Of a DNA stretch of 64,000 bases, positions 1-13,324 are shown one piece after another. How positions within the stretch are numbered: the first letter of the stretch is position 1; each line of letters begins with the position of its first letter. A program made the translations under genes and the position numbers. The notes beneath the pieces were generated by a model that was not told the origin of the DNA, did not search any database, and saw nothing but the letters and a program-made list of their open reading frames with translations. The DNA comes from Rhabdophis nuchalis. Taxonomy: Eukaryota; Chordata; Lepidosauria; Squamata; Natricidae. The stretch is taken from the NCBI GenBank assembly GCA_039707465.1, contig CM077644.1, positions 77,460,875 through 77,524,874 of the forward strand, given 5' to 3'.

Positions 1-1424
1 CAGTCAATTGCAAAAGGTAGTTTTATATGGAACAACTTACATCCTGTGTTAATACCTTTAACACCATCAAACACATTTACCTATTTCAGGTCCTTGGGAT
101 CAATAAGTGAATAAAAATGCCAAATCCAAAACAATTGGCTGTGTGTTCAATCATAATAATAATAATTCACTTATTTTCATTTTGAATTTTTGTTGATAGG
201 CAGCATGGATGCATCCTCCGATTTAATATCAAATATGATTGCAAAATAGGCAGTTTTTTTATCTACATGGTTCAAGAAGTAAACAACAATTAGTTGTTTC
301 CCCACTCCCAATGATATGCCATCCTTCTTAGAACTCAGCAGAATATGGCAGACAATGTTCTTAGTAGGGAGAAATAGTAGCAGTGCCTCATGAAAGCCAT
401 CTGTTGATGCTAAGCCAGAAGCTCCAAGAACTAAGCAGGTGGCAAGGTACTACCAATTAGTGCCAAAGAGACAGGCAAGGAAAAGGAGGGCAGATCCTGC
501 TGTTGCTGCTTTCTACTATTTGGCTTGCCCTGGCTCTGAGCTCCTTAGGAATTGGCTGTCTGTTTTAAACAGGGTAGTGTCAGGGTTCCAAATAGCATCC
601 AAAATTAAATCAGAGTCCGAGACAAAGGATTCCTCAAAATTCCAATTTATTAAAAGATTCATGTTGGCACAGCTGGGAAAACCGAAATCTGAAAGCTTCC
701 AGAGCCTTCCCTGTTGAAAGTTCAAGACCCTGCCCCAACACCCAGAAGTTCATCACATGGTCCAATCTTCCACTGCCATGAAGGCAGAGTCCACCCATCC
801 AGTTCTGGCCAGGTGCAGAGACAAAGGATGATCTTGAGTTTCTAAGAAGAATGTTATTATGGCAACATATCATCCAATTCCGTATAATCCCCCCTCCCAT
901 TTTCCCACAATAGAAAATGAATAGTAGAAAGTGTGGCAGGCATAAAGTCCAAAAAGAAAAGATGGCTTGCCGACCTGACAGTTTACTTCTGGTTTCCTGA
1001 AGTTACTATAACATGTAAACACAGAGTTTGTTTTGTCAAAAGGCCCCAAGAATGCAAATTGTTGTTTTCTCTTTTGAAATGAATCTCTTAAGCATAAGAA
1101 GCATCTAATATTAGAAAAAGAAGAAACCCCACAATATTGCATAAGGTATATGAGCAGGTGGGGGGGGGAGGAGAGACATAGGGGTTGACTATCCTCAAAA
1201 TATTGCAATATTTAAAAAAATAGTTTTGGAAACAGTTTTACATTAGTTTACTAGTATGTGTGTATGTGTGTTTGAAGTAAGATGTATGAAAGCTGTATGA
1301 AAATAGTGATTAAATATTCATACATGAGTTATCTAATTAAACCAAAATAACTCTGAAGTGGAAGAAATGGCAATCTTTTGAGTAAACCTCAGTTGCATAG
1401 CTAAGTGGCAGCAAATAGTTGACT

Positions 1425-1665
1425 TGACTAACTTTGAGTGAAAGGAAAGAAAGGATTCATTGGAGAAGAGCCTAATGCTGGGAAAGATTGAGGGCAAAAG
1501 AAGAAAGGGACAACAGAGAATGAGATGGCTAGATGGAGTCTCAAAGCAGTAAACGTGAGCTTAAATGGACTCCAGAGCATGGTAGAGGACAGGAAGGCCT
1601 GGGGAATGTTGTCCGCAGGGTCGCGAAGGGTAGGACATGACTTCACAACTAACAACAACAACTGG
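1425..1665 (+). mobile_element. BovB LINE 3' end fragment
   Basis: The stretch reads like the 3' part of BovB (RTE clade): gatgctgggaaagat-type wording, gagatggctagatgga, a run of short reading frame (MARWSLKAVNVSLNGLQSM), ggtcgcgaaggg, then gacatgacttcacaactaac ending in (AAC)n. It is truncated at the 5' side, as BovB copies usually are. BovB is abundant in squamates and supports the host assignment. Confidence 0.75.
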
Positions 1666-4600
1666 GAGTGCTTGGATAGAATAATACAGAGAAATGCCAA
1701 CCCTATAGACTTAACTGGAAAGAGACCCTGAAATAAGCTGATGACAAACCACATGATTAGAAAACCCTAATATTTCATCCAGGACATCATCAGGCGTTAA
1801 CTATAACTTTACTAAACCCCAAATGATTTATTTCAATGCAGCATTCATATTCTATAGCACTCCATGTATACTGTCATTAGATTTCTTCCAAATTACAACT
1901 TTTGTAAATGAAAAGAAATCAAATGTGTCAGGACTTCTTGAATAAATGTTAAAGTAAAAGAAGATCTTCCCAAAATGGCAACTGCATAACTGAAAAACGT
2001 TATTTCATTTAAAAGTATGATAGACAGACAGATTTGATTACAATTTATTCCCATTGTAAAACGTATCTGTTTTGAGTCGGTTCTATGGACTATTCTAACA
2101 GAAAATGTTACAAATTATGATCCTGATGGAGATCTTTTAAAATATTCCGTTATCATGATGTTTTAATATTTTGATGTTCTGTCTTCAGTTGTGTGTGACA
2201 TACTACAGTAGTTTGTCATATTTAAAAGAAATCATAATATGTATAAAACTAAACAAAACTAGATTTCATTTCTAATGCAATTTTTGATTGACTGATACTG
2301 AAAACTCTTAATTATTTATTGAATATAATTATTTTATACCTCTTGTAAGATTTTCTCCAAATCTGCCTTCTTTCAGTACATTTAATATTCTCTTCCATAG
2401 AAACTATATACTTTTTGTTTTTTAGACTTGTGGTATCTGATATTTAATGCTGGTATAGTACTAAAGATTTCTGTTTCCACTTTTGTCCGTTTTTCCTAGA
2501 AAGGTGAAAAATATTGTTGTATCAAATCCATAAATCCATAAATGCAGTATTCTAACTTGTCAGATCAGGATGTATTTCCAGGGATTTTTAGAAATTATTG
2601 CAATACAGTAGCTAGCACCATATATAAATTGATGCTCAGCAACTTAAGCTTGCGAAGTGGATTTCAGCTCTTTTCCTTTGAATAGTGTTATTTATCAAGT
2701 GCTACTTTTAAAATTTCTTCGTTTCAAAGCAGTTTTTCTTTAGCAGCCTTCAAAGACAAATAATAGGAATATGTTGTTTGAAAAACAAAAGTTTAGAGCA
2801 GCTTTTGACATACAAAAATAGTCAAACTTTTTTGAGACTAAGTTGCTTCTGAACTACTTTAGGCATGTCATGATGAAAGATGCTTATAAAAATACATTTA
2901 GATATTTAAATAAAAGCACAAAAGTATTAAGACATTTATCTTGAATGAGGCAAGGTTTTCTGGGTTTATTAAAAGTATCTCTTTATTGTAAAGATGTATA
3001 CATGTGCACTAAAACCTGCGCACCTGAGTAATTGGACATTATTTTCCCGGAACAAAAGAAAGAGAAAGTGCAGCAACAGGAGAAGTGTCCATTGGAATGA
3101 TATTTGGCAGCTCAAAAACCATGTGAGCTCTTAGTCCATACAACATTTGTTAAAACCAGTTTACCCTTAAGTTATCGTAATGGTAGGACAATAGCAGCAT
3201 AAGTGGAAATGCACATATAGTGTTAGAATCTGATAAATCTAGTTGCTGAAACGGCAGAAGATTTTATCAGAAAAAAGTCACGTGGATTTGCCCTGCTTCC
3301 AAAGCTTTCCTTTTCAATTGCTAGCATTGTGGTAGCCATTCAGATTTGCTATGATGTTGACTGCAGTGGCAGTAAATTGTTGCTGGTGGCATTTCATCAA
3401 AGCAAGAAAGGAAAAACAGTAAAAAGAATGCAGTGTTCCTGATGGGCCTAAGCTCCCCTTTATGCCAACAGAGAAGTCATGATTTAAGTCACAATGATCT
3501 ATCTGCTCGGAATATAAATGATTTCAGTTAATTGCACTTCAATATATTAGGAATCAAACAATATTTTGTCAAAAGGTCTTTGGTTCACAATATAAAATAA
3601 TATTTAGCTTAAAAACAACTATGTAGATTATTCAACTTCACTGTCATATCTTGCGAATGAAATTCTTAATGATTGCTGTGCACAGAATGACCAAATCTAT
3701 TAAACCAAATTATGTTTATTTTCTTTATTGGTGTATTTTCTTTCACTCCCATCTTTTTCTCTCTATAAACATTTTAGCTATCAATATTCCCGTTTTACTT
3801 TTTTTTCCCAGAGGTTATTTACTGTTGGTCATTCTTTGACTTTTGTTGCTAGGTATCATTTTCAGGATCAATACAGAATACATGTGCAATTCCACGAGGA
3901 GCATGAACACGTATTACAAGCTAAGATAAAAATCTTACATATTCTGGAATCCTTTCAGAGAATTCACAAATAATTATCAGGAAAAAAGCCAATGAATTGT
4001 ACCAGCCCACCTGTAAGAAGAGATTAGCAGCTAATAATGTTCAGTGGTTGAACTTCAACATATATGTATATGTAGATATTATATAGGTAGATATATTAAA
4101 TTAAATGCCTCCTCCCTTTATTGTTTATTTTGGCAATTTGGACAGATGTCTTGTCCTTTCACAAAGCTACAAGAATTGAAAGATAATATTTTCACAAGTG
4201 CTGCAATTTCTATAACTTAAAAGATACAGATGCTCACTTTTAAGTTGCACTATAAGTGCAGATAGTCTTGAGTTCTGTATATGAGTAAGTATGCTACATA
4301 TTAGCTTACAATATTATTTTACATCTTTCCTTTTAGAAAAATATGACCACCCAAAAGAGTTCAGTGAAAGGAAAACCAAACAACTGACTTAATCATTGCA
4401 TTTTTTTAAAAAGCTGACTCTTCTGTTTGTCAGGTTATGTTAAGCTAACCATATATCTACATTATTAATCGTGACTTTTTTTTTTAAAAGGAAGTTTTTT
4501 GACTATACCAAGCTGAATGACTTAATTAAGTGGCTAGGTGAATGAATGAATACTGTATGTGTATGTATATGTTTATATATATATGTATATGTATTACAAT

Positions 4601-4723
4601 TAAGATCAGGAGAGAATAGTTTCATAATCATAATATACGTAGATTCCCTTTTATCTGTTATTCTTTAGCACCTATTTCTAGTGTTCATTTTCATAATGAC
4701 ACTTCTAACAATGTCTATAAATA

Positions 4724-6069
4724 CCGTATTTTTCGGAGTATAAGATGCACCGGAGTATAAAACGCACCAAGGTTTTGAAGAGGCAAATTAGAAAAAAAGT
4801 AGGTAGGTAGATAGTGGGATAGAGAGGGAGAGAAAGAAAGAGAAATACAGTAGGTAGGTAGGGAGAGAGAGAGTAGGTAGGTAGGTAGATGAAGGAATAG
4901 AGAGAGAGAAATACAGAGAGAGAGAAATACAGTAGGTATGTAGGGAGAGAGATTGTGTGTGTGTAGGTAGGTAGAAGGATAGAGACAGAAATAGAAAAAG
5001 ACAGAGAGAAATACAGTAGGTAGGTAGGGAGAGAGTTTGTGTGTGTAGGTAGGTAAGTAGGTAAAGGGAGAGAGAGAGAAATACAGTAGGTATGTATGGA
5101 GAGAATGTGTGTGTAGATAGGGAGGTAGAGGGATAGAGAGAAATAGAACGAGAGAGAAATACAGTAGGTAGGTAGGGGGAGAGTGTGTGTGTGTGTAGGT
5201 AGGTAGGTAAATAAATGAATAGAGAGAGAGAGAAATACAGTAGGTAGGTAGAGAGAGAGTGTGTGTGTAGGTAGGTAGGTAGGTAGAATGATAGATAGAT
5301 AAATAGAAAGAGACAGAGAAATATAGTAGGTAGGTAGAGAGAGAGGGTGTGTGTGTGTAGGTAGGTAGGTAGATAAAGGAAGAGAGAGAGAGAAATACAG
5401 TAGATAGGTAGGGAGAGAGTGGGTAGGTAGGTAGATAAAGGAATAGAGAGAGAAATAGAGAGAGAAATACAGTAGGGGGAGAGAGAGAGAGAGAGAGTAG
5501 GTAGGTAGATTGATGTTTCCAGGTGTATTTATCCATGTACTGGAGAAGGAAATAGCTGACAAACCTTAAGACTTTGTTTCTGCTGGCACAGAAACAGTTA
5601 AAGAGCCTTCCAAAAAGGGGGGGGGGGAAGCCTTTGCACGCTGCAAACCTCCCCAAAACTGCCCGTTTCTCTGCGAAAATGGGGCCGTTTTTTTTTTAAA
5701 TAAAAAGCATGACTAGCCTTGGGGGGGCTTGCAGAGTGCTCCTGGAGGGGGTGAAAAATGAGCAAAAACCCGCCCCATTTATTGCAAAACGGCCCATTTA
5801 TATGTCAAATAAATTGCATGCATAGCCCTATGGAGGCTTATAGAGTGCTTGGGGGGGGGGGCAAAAATGGCCCAATTTAGACTAATTTCTACCCTCCCCA
5901 GCCCCCAGGAGCTCTCTGGAAGCCTACATAAGGCTAGGCACAGCCAGTTTAGTGAAGGGGGTGGGGTTCCAGGAGGCAAAAAATGCTGCATTCGATGTAT
6001 AAGACGCACACAGATTTTCAGCCTCTTTTTGGAGGAAAAAAGGTGCCTCTTATACTCCAAAAAATACGG
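4724..6069. mobile_element. Mariner-type MITE with TA target duplication
   Basis: The terminal inverted repeats begin ccgtatttttcggagtataa on the left and read as its near-complement, ending aaaatacgg, on the right. The right arm reads ggtgcctcttatactcc before the terminus. Flanking TA dinucleotides (4722-4723, 6070-6071) fit a TA-targeting Tc1/mariner superfamily element. It has no transposase reading frame. About 700 bp of its 1,346 bp is a purine-rich minisatellite (separate entry), and GC-rich filler follows at 5590-5960. Confidence 0.75.
4798..5510. repeat. Purine-rich minisatellite, about 9 units of 70-85 bp
   Basis: Each unit contains aaatacagtaggtaggtag followed by (GA)n, (GT)n, (GTAG)n and a gata/aaag stretch. 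Unit anchors fall near 4845, 4930, 5012, 5081, 5158, 5236, 5321, 5394 and 5466. The long minus-strand reading frames here (about 285 and 313 codons of Ser/Leu/Thr/Tyr/Pro) are by-products of the low-complexity sequence. Confidence 0.85.
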
Positions 6070-7837
6070 TATGTCTTGTGTTCCTGAAGGAATTAAAAAC
6101 AAAATATATTACATGTAGCTAATTCTTTCTCATATTCATTTTTAATTCTAATTCCTAAAAAGTTTTTCTCTGCAAAATTTACTGATGTAGACTTAAGAAA
6201 CAAACCAATACATTAATTCACTTTTTGTTGCGGTAAAAGATGTGCATATGTATGTATATGTGAACGAGAAAGAGACAGAGAGAGATGGAACCTACAGAGT
6301 TTCTGAATTAAAAGAAATGTTTAAAAAATTAAATTATTGATTTCCAAGATATAATACTTCTATTGATAAATGGCCTTTATGTGCAGCTTTTACATGTCAC
6401 ATACTTAAATTTGCCAATTTTAAAGGTCAAAGAGAACAAAAGAGTTAATGGAAATATTAGGAAAAAGAGACATTTAAGAGAATGGTGAGTATAAATATGG
6501 AAAATATTGGTAGGCAATAAACAAAAATGAACGCAGAACTACAGTTTTCTTGCATGATCTCCATAATATGAACATTAATTTTGTAGATAAAGAAGTTAAT
6601 TGTAAACATTAAAGCAATAAAATACAAATTTGTGGTTCTGCCTAAAAACCTGTCCACAGAAGAAAAGTGTGTTTCTAGAACTATTTTTCTTCAATCATTG
6701 TGAAGTATTATAATCCATTATCTTTTTTTGCAATGTCGTAATATTTCCTTTTAAGATGAGGTTAGGGCTACAATAAAAAGTAAAGAACTAAACAAAATGG
6801 AAGGAAACAATGGTAAACTACTGTATATCATCTAACAAAAACATCATAAATAGGTCTAATACATCTAAAAATCATCAAGTGGTGACCTGAAAATGACTAC
6901 TGTTTTAGAACCTCTGTTTAAAAAAAAAATGAAATATAAAAAAGCTTACCTTCCTTTTTACTCATGCCACTTGAATTCACAGACTTTGTTAGCCAACACT
7001 GGATTCAGAAGTTAAGACGAGGCAATCACAAGAATATATTTCCAGCAGTGACATGTGACAATGAAATGTTGGCAGCTTATAACTAGTTGTGCAGCTGTTA
7101 GCTGGGGTTCTTTCAGTTGTGCTGTTAATCTATTACAAGTCTGCCTACAGGATGTTCTTTTGTATGGCAGTATATAACATCCTACTTTGGAATCTAATGA
7201 AGCAAACCTATTTTATAACCAAGAGCTTCCTGATATATATTTCCTTAGCACCGTCCACATCTTCTGTTTTGAAATCAGTGGAGGACTGAACATGTGCAAT
7301 TAATTCCTATACTGAAAGGACCTATTTGTGTGGATGGATCTGGTATAGGTATTTAAATAGACATTGTTTTAAATATACCTTTTCTTCACAATTAGCAAAA
7401 TGGTGAATGTTGAATGGATCCTTCCATGTGAGATTTCCGGGAAAGGAATCTACTCATTGACACGCATATCTTCTCTCACAACATTTCCCCCCAGGTTTTA
7501 CATTCATATCTCAAAGTTTTGAATATCTTAAACACAACATGATTCCACAGCGCTCAAAGATATTTGTCAATGTATTTTTTTTTTAGGTTCATAGTTCCAG
7601 GGGGAAAAAATTAAGCATAGCATGCAATAAATTACTTGTATTTTATGGAAGCAGCTGGAAGCAGTCAATTGGTAAAAGCTAGCTTGTTTGGCTAGTACCA
7701 ACTTGAGCAGGATGATCATACAACTTGTTAATATCTCAAATTTTATAAAATTGGCCATGTGCATAGCTAATCCTATACGCCAGGAATGCTTATTGAAATT
7801 CTTATAAATACATTCATGTTAACAAAGTGCTACTGCT

Positions 7838-8307
7838 AAAAGTCTGTAGAGACTCTCAGTCATCCAGGCCATGGTTGTCCCAAAGGTGTTTTTTCAGGAG
7901 GCAACTGGACTTTTGGTTTTTTCTTTTGAAGACATTTCGCTTCTCATCCATGAAGCTTCTTCAGCTCTGACAGGATAGTGAGGAATGGAAGGATTTATGT
8001 TCCTTGCAGACAGCTGGTCATTTGCATCCTTTTAGAGGATCGTTGAAGCACTTGGAGGTTTATCTGTGTCCTCAGGGTCACGTGAGTAGTGCTCTTGGTC
8101 CTGGTCTGCAATTTCTCTCTCTCTCTGGAAATCCATTCATACTACACCATTCAAAGGGTGTTCATCCAACATTATATAGCTAAAAGTCTGTAGAGATTCT
8201 CAGTCATCCAGGTTATGGTTGTCCCAAAGGTACATTTTGAGGAGGCAACTGGAAAGAAACTGGAAAACAAGAAAGTCCAGTTGCCTCTTGAAAAAAACAC
8301 CTTTGGG
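7838..8307. mobile_element. Penelope-like (PLE) non-coding copy with 16-bp target duplication
   Basis: Flanked by identical 16-bp repeats acaaagtgctactgct (7822-7837 and 8308-8323). Inside, the segment aaagtctgtagaga...tcagtcatcc...gttgtcccaaagg occurs twice in the same direction, 345 bp apart (7838, 8183), and its end returns inverted at 8268-8307. The central wording gaagacatttcgcttctcat...gaagcttcttcagctctga is typical of repeat ends I associate with Penelope/Neptune-type elements in vertebrates. No GIY-YIG or RT frame is present. A composite of other repeat types is possible. Confidence 0.55.
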
Positions 8308-9939
8308 ACAAAGTGCTACTGCTGAAATCATATTTTATTTCCCTGGCAATAGCTATTAATAAGGAAAATATAATTTAAACCCTCTGCAGTTTTAGCAGCA
8401 ATATTCATTAAACAAATTTGGGGCTCTATGATAGGTTTATAGCTGACAAGGTCAGCATATAGAATAAAAATGGAAGGTGTTACAGCTACATGAATAATAC
8501 AAAGTAAGGAAAGATGAATGTACGTAATATGAGGCTTCAGAATATACAGTGGGTATTACATTATCCATATTTGAATTGCATCATGGCTTAACTTTGAAGC
8601 TGTTGCTGAATTCTGGATAAATGCCCTGCTTATAGTTCTAGTTTTATATTTCATTATCATTGTGAAGATATATGAATGCAAACAGGAAAGCTATTTTGTG
8701 GAGGAAATAAACATAACTCTTGAAGAAAGTTGAGCAGTTCTGAGTAATATTTTGCTCTTTACAATAAGAAAAATTGGAAGTATTGAGAAATGGAGGCTAT
8801 CTGCCACAGTAAAGTAGTTAGAGAAGAATTTGTCTTAGAGAAGATAGAATACAAGATGGCACTAAAACAGGCAGAGAGACACGACCAATATTTTGTCAGG
8901 GGGAATCACCAGTTAGTACAGAGTTGTATTTTAGTTTTTAATGAACAAGTAGCATGTTTTATTGCAGTAAAGGTATGGTTCTTCAGTTTTCAAAGTTTGT
9001 TATTTCTATGATCACAAACATTTAGCTCCTCATTTTACCCATTCTTACTAATTTCAAGAACATCTATCCATTCAATCTACATTATATTTTTTTAACATTT
9101 ACATACATGTTTTACATTTAATATTCTCAAACTTTATGGTGCCTTGGAACACCTGCATTAATAAACACATTTGTGTGATTACTCTCTCTTTTGAATAATA
9201 TATAAAGATATACTAGATACCATACCAGAAATCACCAGCTGCCAAATTGCTAATAATTAAAATAATCAGAGAGCGAGAAACAGACAGTCAGACTAATGCA
9301 GTGCCTCCTTCCTATTCCTTATTAACCTTAAATTGCCAACTCTAACTGAAATCAGTCCGAGAGAAAGTAATGCAGGCACAGAGACCATCTTTCCTCACCT
9401 TCCTAAAATGAAATAAACTGCAAAGCCCAACCTGAAGTTCTTCAACACCCAGCTTTGGGAAGCTCAAATAACAAAATATAGTTTTGCTGTTTGTAGCAAT
9501 AAAACCGGCTTGACTGTCCATCATGTATGATAAAATAAAACCAGTGTTACACTAGGACAGCCATTTACACAGTACCGTTTTCATCGGTGCCATGTAGTGG
9601 TAGACGTATGTAAACAATATTAAGTAATTGCCTTCCTTTTTTGGTAGGTTATCTGGAAATAGTTTGAGCCTGTCAATATGAAGGTCCTCTGTGACAGCAG
9701 CAATGCCATCTAGGATTAGATAACTGCCTCACTTGTTTTGTGAAAGCTGGTAAGGAGATACCAGAAGACTGATAAGGGCAGTAAGGCAATTCTTGGGAGG
9801 AGACTATTGTGTCACTCAATTTAGCTATTTTAAGCAACTGTTTCCAACCTTGCCTTTCTGGGAAGTGATGATCCTTTAGTTATAGAGACCCCTGGTATAG
9901 CAGATTATCTACAGTTTTTCACCCAGCTTTCAGGCAGTG

Positions 9940-10163
9940 AGATGATACTGATCACTTTTGTGAATGACCTCTGATGGGATTGAAGTGGATATGTGCAACC
10001 CTTTGGTCTTGCTAGATCTTAGAGCTGCCATCAATAGAATCAATCATGGTATCTTTTTGAGCCCTCTGGGAAATATCTGGGAAATATCTAAATTATTAGG
10101 GAGGCAACCATGGAATTGCTTTTCAATTCAAGCAATTCTATGGTTGCCTCCCTAATAATTTGG
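9940..10163 (+). pseudogene. Decayed L2-type reverse transcriptase fragment
   Basis: The frame reads VLLDLRAAINRINHGI, a decayed version of the [15 protein letters not shown] motif seen in the better preserved L2 copy at 30350. It is preceded by FVND-like wording. The fragment is short, diverged and ends in a hairpin duplication. Confidence 0.6.
10090..10161. repeat. 32-bp inverted repeat (hairpin), 8-nt loop
   Basis: Left arm 10090-10121, right arm 10130-10161. The arms match at 31 of 32 positions and both contain attattagggaggcaacca or its complement. It sits at the end of an old L2 fragment. Confidence 0.9.
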
Positions 10164-11144
10164 AACAGCATATCCTGTATATTTTTACAATATACTTTCA
10201 TATCTTCGTGTGAGATGGGCAGCCATATAAATTTGACAAAATAAATACATAGCTGTATATGCATATAAATACAGAGAGATAGAAGAAGGATTATTCCTGC
10301 TGTTGTTTCAGAAACCAGTTAAGACTTTGCTCTTTCATAGGAACTTTGGGGATGGTATAAGACGCTAAATTGTCCAAGAGAATTAGTCCTGGCATTTACT
10401 GAGAATTATGATAAGTCCAGTTGTGTTGATGGTTATGATTTATTTTGCTGGTTTTTTTATGGCTGTTAATATTTTTGGTTCTAAGTTGCATTTTAATACA
10501 GTATCATTATAGGTAATAAGTAATGTTCTCAACTTCATTTCCTAATTGGAGTGGTATATAAGTTGTATAACAAATTTACATATAAACTTCCTTCTTCCTG
10601 GACCTATGTTGGAATGAAAGTTGGAAAAATAACTATAAGTCCCAGCATCTGTTTGTTTGCAAATTGCTCATTAGTCTTAAATTCTGCTTGGGATCCCAAG
10701 GTTTGACCAACATATGTCCATCCATGAAGTTTACAGTGGTATCTGGATTAGCAGCTATATGATGATACGAATATCTTCAGACAGAAGTAGACGTTCCCAT
10801 TGATTTTCATGGGTGATATTACCAAGGTTATTTTTAGGCTATTTCTGTCTCCAGTGAGAAGAAATGAAGGAGGAGCCTCAGCAAATAGCGATGCCATCTT
10901 TATAGGTGCAGACAGAAATGGTGGCTCCATCCAAGAATTAAACAAAGACAAGTAATGTTTCTATCCTGGCTCTAGCAGCTGCAACTCCTCAAATTGCTCA
11001 TCATTTCTCAGTGCATTGCAAACATTGTTTAAGAATAATGTTTCTCTTTTAATTTCTATTTTGTGAAACTGGTATTAAATGTTCAACGAAGCTGAAAATA
11101 ATAGTGTGTATTGACTGATAAGATGAGAATTAAATTAATTAAGT

Positions 11145-11437
11145 TCTCAAACCTTTTTGGCTTTGTGGACTGACAAGGAGGGAGAGGAGATGGCTCTGCA
11201 TATATGGTAGGCAAGCGCAGACTATTCCCTGTCCATAGTCTGAATTTTCTTTCATCCATTTTCATGAATGGCGGGCATGCACGACTGCCACTCATGCAAA
11301 TGGAGTGCACATGCATTCACCCGCTGCTCGAGCAGGTGGGGAGGTGTGCATAGGTATTTGCCCACCACTTCCATGGCTCGGTTCCGAAAAGCTCAAGGCC
11401 CAGTAGTGGGCTGCGACCTGGGGATTGGGGACCTTTG
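11145..11437. mobile_element. hAT-type MITE, 7/8 target duplication
   Basis: Starts tctcaaacctttttgg and ends ggggattggggacctttg, decayed versions of the caggggtccccaacc terminus seen intact at 32804. Flanks aattaagt (11137-11144) and aattaagg (11438-11445) differ at one base. No coding sequence. Confidence 0.7.
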
Positions 11438-11471
11438 AATTAAGGTATCTTTTTTTTTTTATCAATAAGGA

Positions 11472-11757
11472 CAGGTATTCCTTGACTTATGACCACAATT
11501 GAGCCAAACATTTATGTTGCTAAGTGACACAGTTGTTGACTTTGCTGGTCAGAAGGTCAGAAAAGATGATTATATGACTCCTGGACGCTGCAGCTGTCAT
11601 AAATATGAACCAGTTGCTAAGCATCTGAGTTTTTATGATGTTATGATGGTGATGTTGCAATGGTTGTAAGTGTGAAAAATGGTCAAGGCACTTTTTTCAG
11701 TGCCGTTGTGATTTCAAATGGTCACTAAATGAATGGTTGTAAGTCAAAGAATACCTT
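11472..11757. mobile_element. MITE with inverted ends (caggtattccttgactta)
   Basis: The left end reads caggtattccttgacttatg; the right end is its near-complement, ggttgtaagtcaaagaatacct. Inner wording (gtcagaaggtcagaaaa, cataaatatgaaccagttgc) is that of a common squamate interspersed repeat. No target duplication could be fixed, so the superfamily is left open. Confidence 0.6.
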
Positions 11758-12444
11758 TTATCGACATGTAAGGGAGTATTATTTCAGCACTGGCCACAGG
11801 GCAGCATTGTTCATCACATCTAAGGGCAACAGACAAATTGGATGATACAAGGAAGTAGATGTTTCCCAAAAGAAATGTTGCAGATATCTCATTTTCTTTC
11901 TCATTATGACTAATGCTGTAATCCACAATTCATAATGGATAAGAGTATTGTTTCTGTACATCCATACTGTACAGTTCGTAAATGATTATAAACAAACATG
12001 GGTGATAATTATCTCTATAACAACTTAATATTGATTATCATTAACATCAGGTAAAGGGTAACTTGTGCCCTATACATTTGGGACATTGCTTTAATTTTAT
12101 GTTTAGTATCATAATAGTTAATTAAAAATCCTAAATGAATAATCTCCAGATACCAGACTCTGAGATTGTGAAATGTGATTAAGTTTTAGCATCATTGTAT
12201 TCTTCCTGAACTGTCTATAATTCTAACATTTATTATGACTTTAAAGAGAAAATAAATTGTATAAAGCTGCTTTGTTACAGATAGTAGATTAAAACCTAAA
12301 ATTCATTAAAATAATTTAAGTTTTGTAATCTTGTTTTCTTCTGTAATACATGCACACAGGGAGACAGAGAAACAAAGAAAGACAATTTGTCCTGTGTGTA
12401 AAATAAATAGGGATTTAAATAAATCTAGATAAATACAGAATTAA

Positions 12445-13148
12445 TTGATTAATGCCACACACAAAAGGGGGGGTTTCAACCTATTCTCCAAAGAACCTGA
12501 AGGCAGAACAAGAAGCAGTGGATGGAAACTAATTAAGGAGAGAATCAACCTAGACCCAAGGAGAAATTTCCTGATAATTAGAACAATTAATCAGTGGAAT
12601 GACTGGTCTCCAGACGTTGTGTGTGCTCCAACACTTAAGGTTTCTAAGAAAAAAATTGGACAACCATTTGATTGACATGGTATAAGTCAGTGTTGGCGAA
12701 CTTTTTCGGTATCAAGTCCTGAATCTGGAGCATGCGTGCACACGCGGGAGCACCAGAAACTGGAGGAGCAACATGTGCGTGTCAGGAACCTGAGTTTGCA
12801 GTTTCCTGCATGTGAATGTGCTCCAGTCACCTGGTCTTCTGGTTTCTAGCATGCATGCGTGCACAAAGACAAGCTGGCCAGCTGCATGCATGCTCCAGAA
12901 ACTGAAAGCTCCACTTCCTGCCATGCATGTGCCCCAGGGAGCTACTCTTCTGGTTTCTGGTGCTCCTGCACGTATAGAGACCAGCTGGCAAAGGAAGAGC
13001 TATGGGCGATGGCTGGTGTGCCCAGCGAGATGGCTCTGCATGCCACTTCTGGCACATGTGCCATAGGTTCACCATCACAAGTATAGGTTCTCCTGCTTGA
13101 ACAGGATTAGAAGACCTCCAAGTTCCTTCCTATTCTGTTATTCTGTTA
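12445..13148 (+). mobile_element. CR1 LINE 3' end, split by a hAT MITE
   Basis: The frame from 12445 reads GWKLIKERINLDPRRNFL and RTINQWN, the C-terminal tail conserved in CR1-clade reverse transcriptases. The CR1 sequence stops at 12687 and resumes at 13089 (ggttctcctgcttgaacagg...ccttcctattctgttattctg), ending in the short 3' repeat typical of CR1. The interruption is the element at 12688-13080. Confidence 0.8.
12688..13080. mobile_element. hAT-type MITE inside CR1
   Basis: Left end cagtgttggcgaacttttt; right end ataggttcaccatcac, its imperfect complement. Flanks gtataagt (12680-12687) and gtataggt (13081-13088) match at 7 of 8 bases. The interior is rich in agcatgcatgc and cagaaactg repeats. 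No transposase. Its place inside CR1 shows it is the younger insertion. Confidence 0.75.
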
Positions 13149-13324
13149 CTCAGAAAGCAAACCTTGAAATCAGAGTTTAAATTACACATAAGGTAAATTC
13201 TGTACAGAGTTAGATTTGTAATGGGTTTTTAGAAATCAGTTTCATTTTCCTAAAAAAAAAATATCAATTATTTGGGCTAATTCTATTCCTCCAATTTCAC
13301 TCATAACTGGCATATTTGCAAATA

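Noticed and set aside
4705..5656. Minus-strand reading frames of 285 and 313 codons
   Set aside because: Ser/Leu/Tyr/Thr/Pro periodic peptides produced by the GTAG/GA minisatellite; open in two overlapping frames, with no codon structure.
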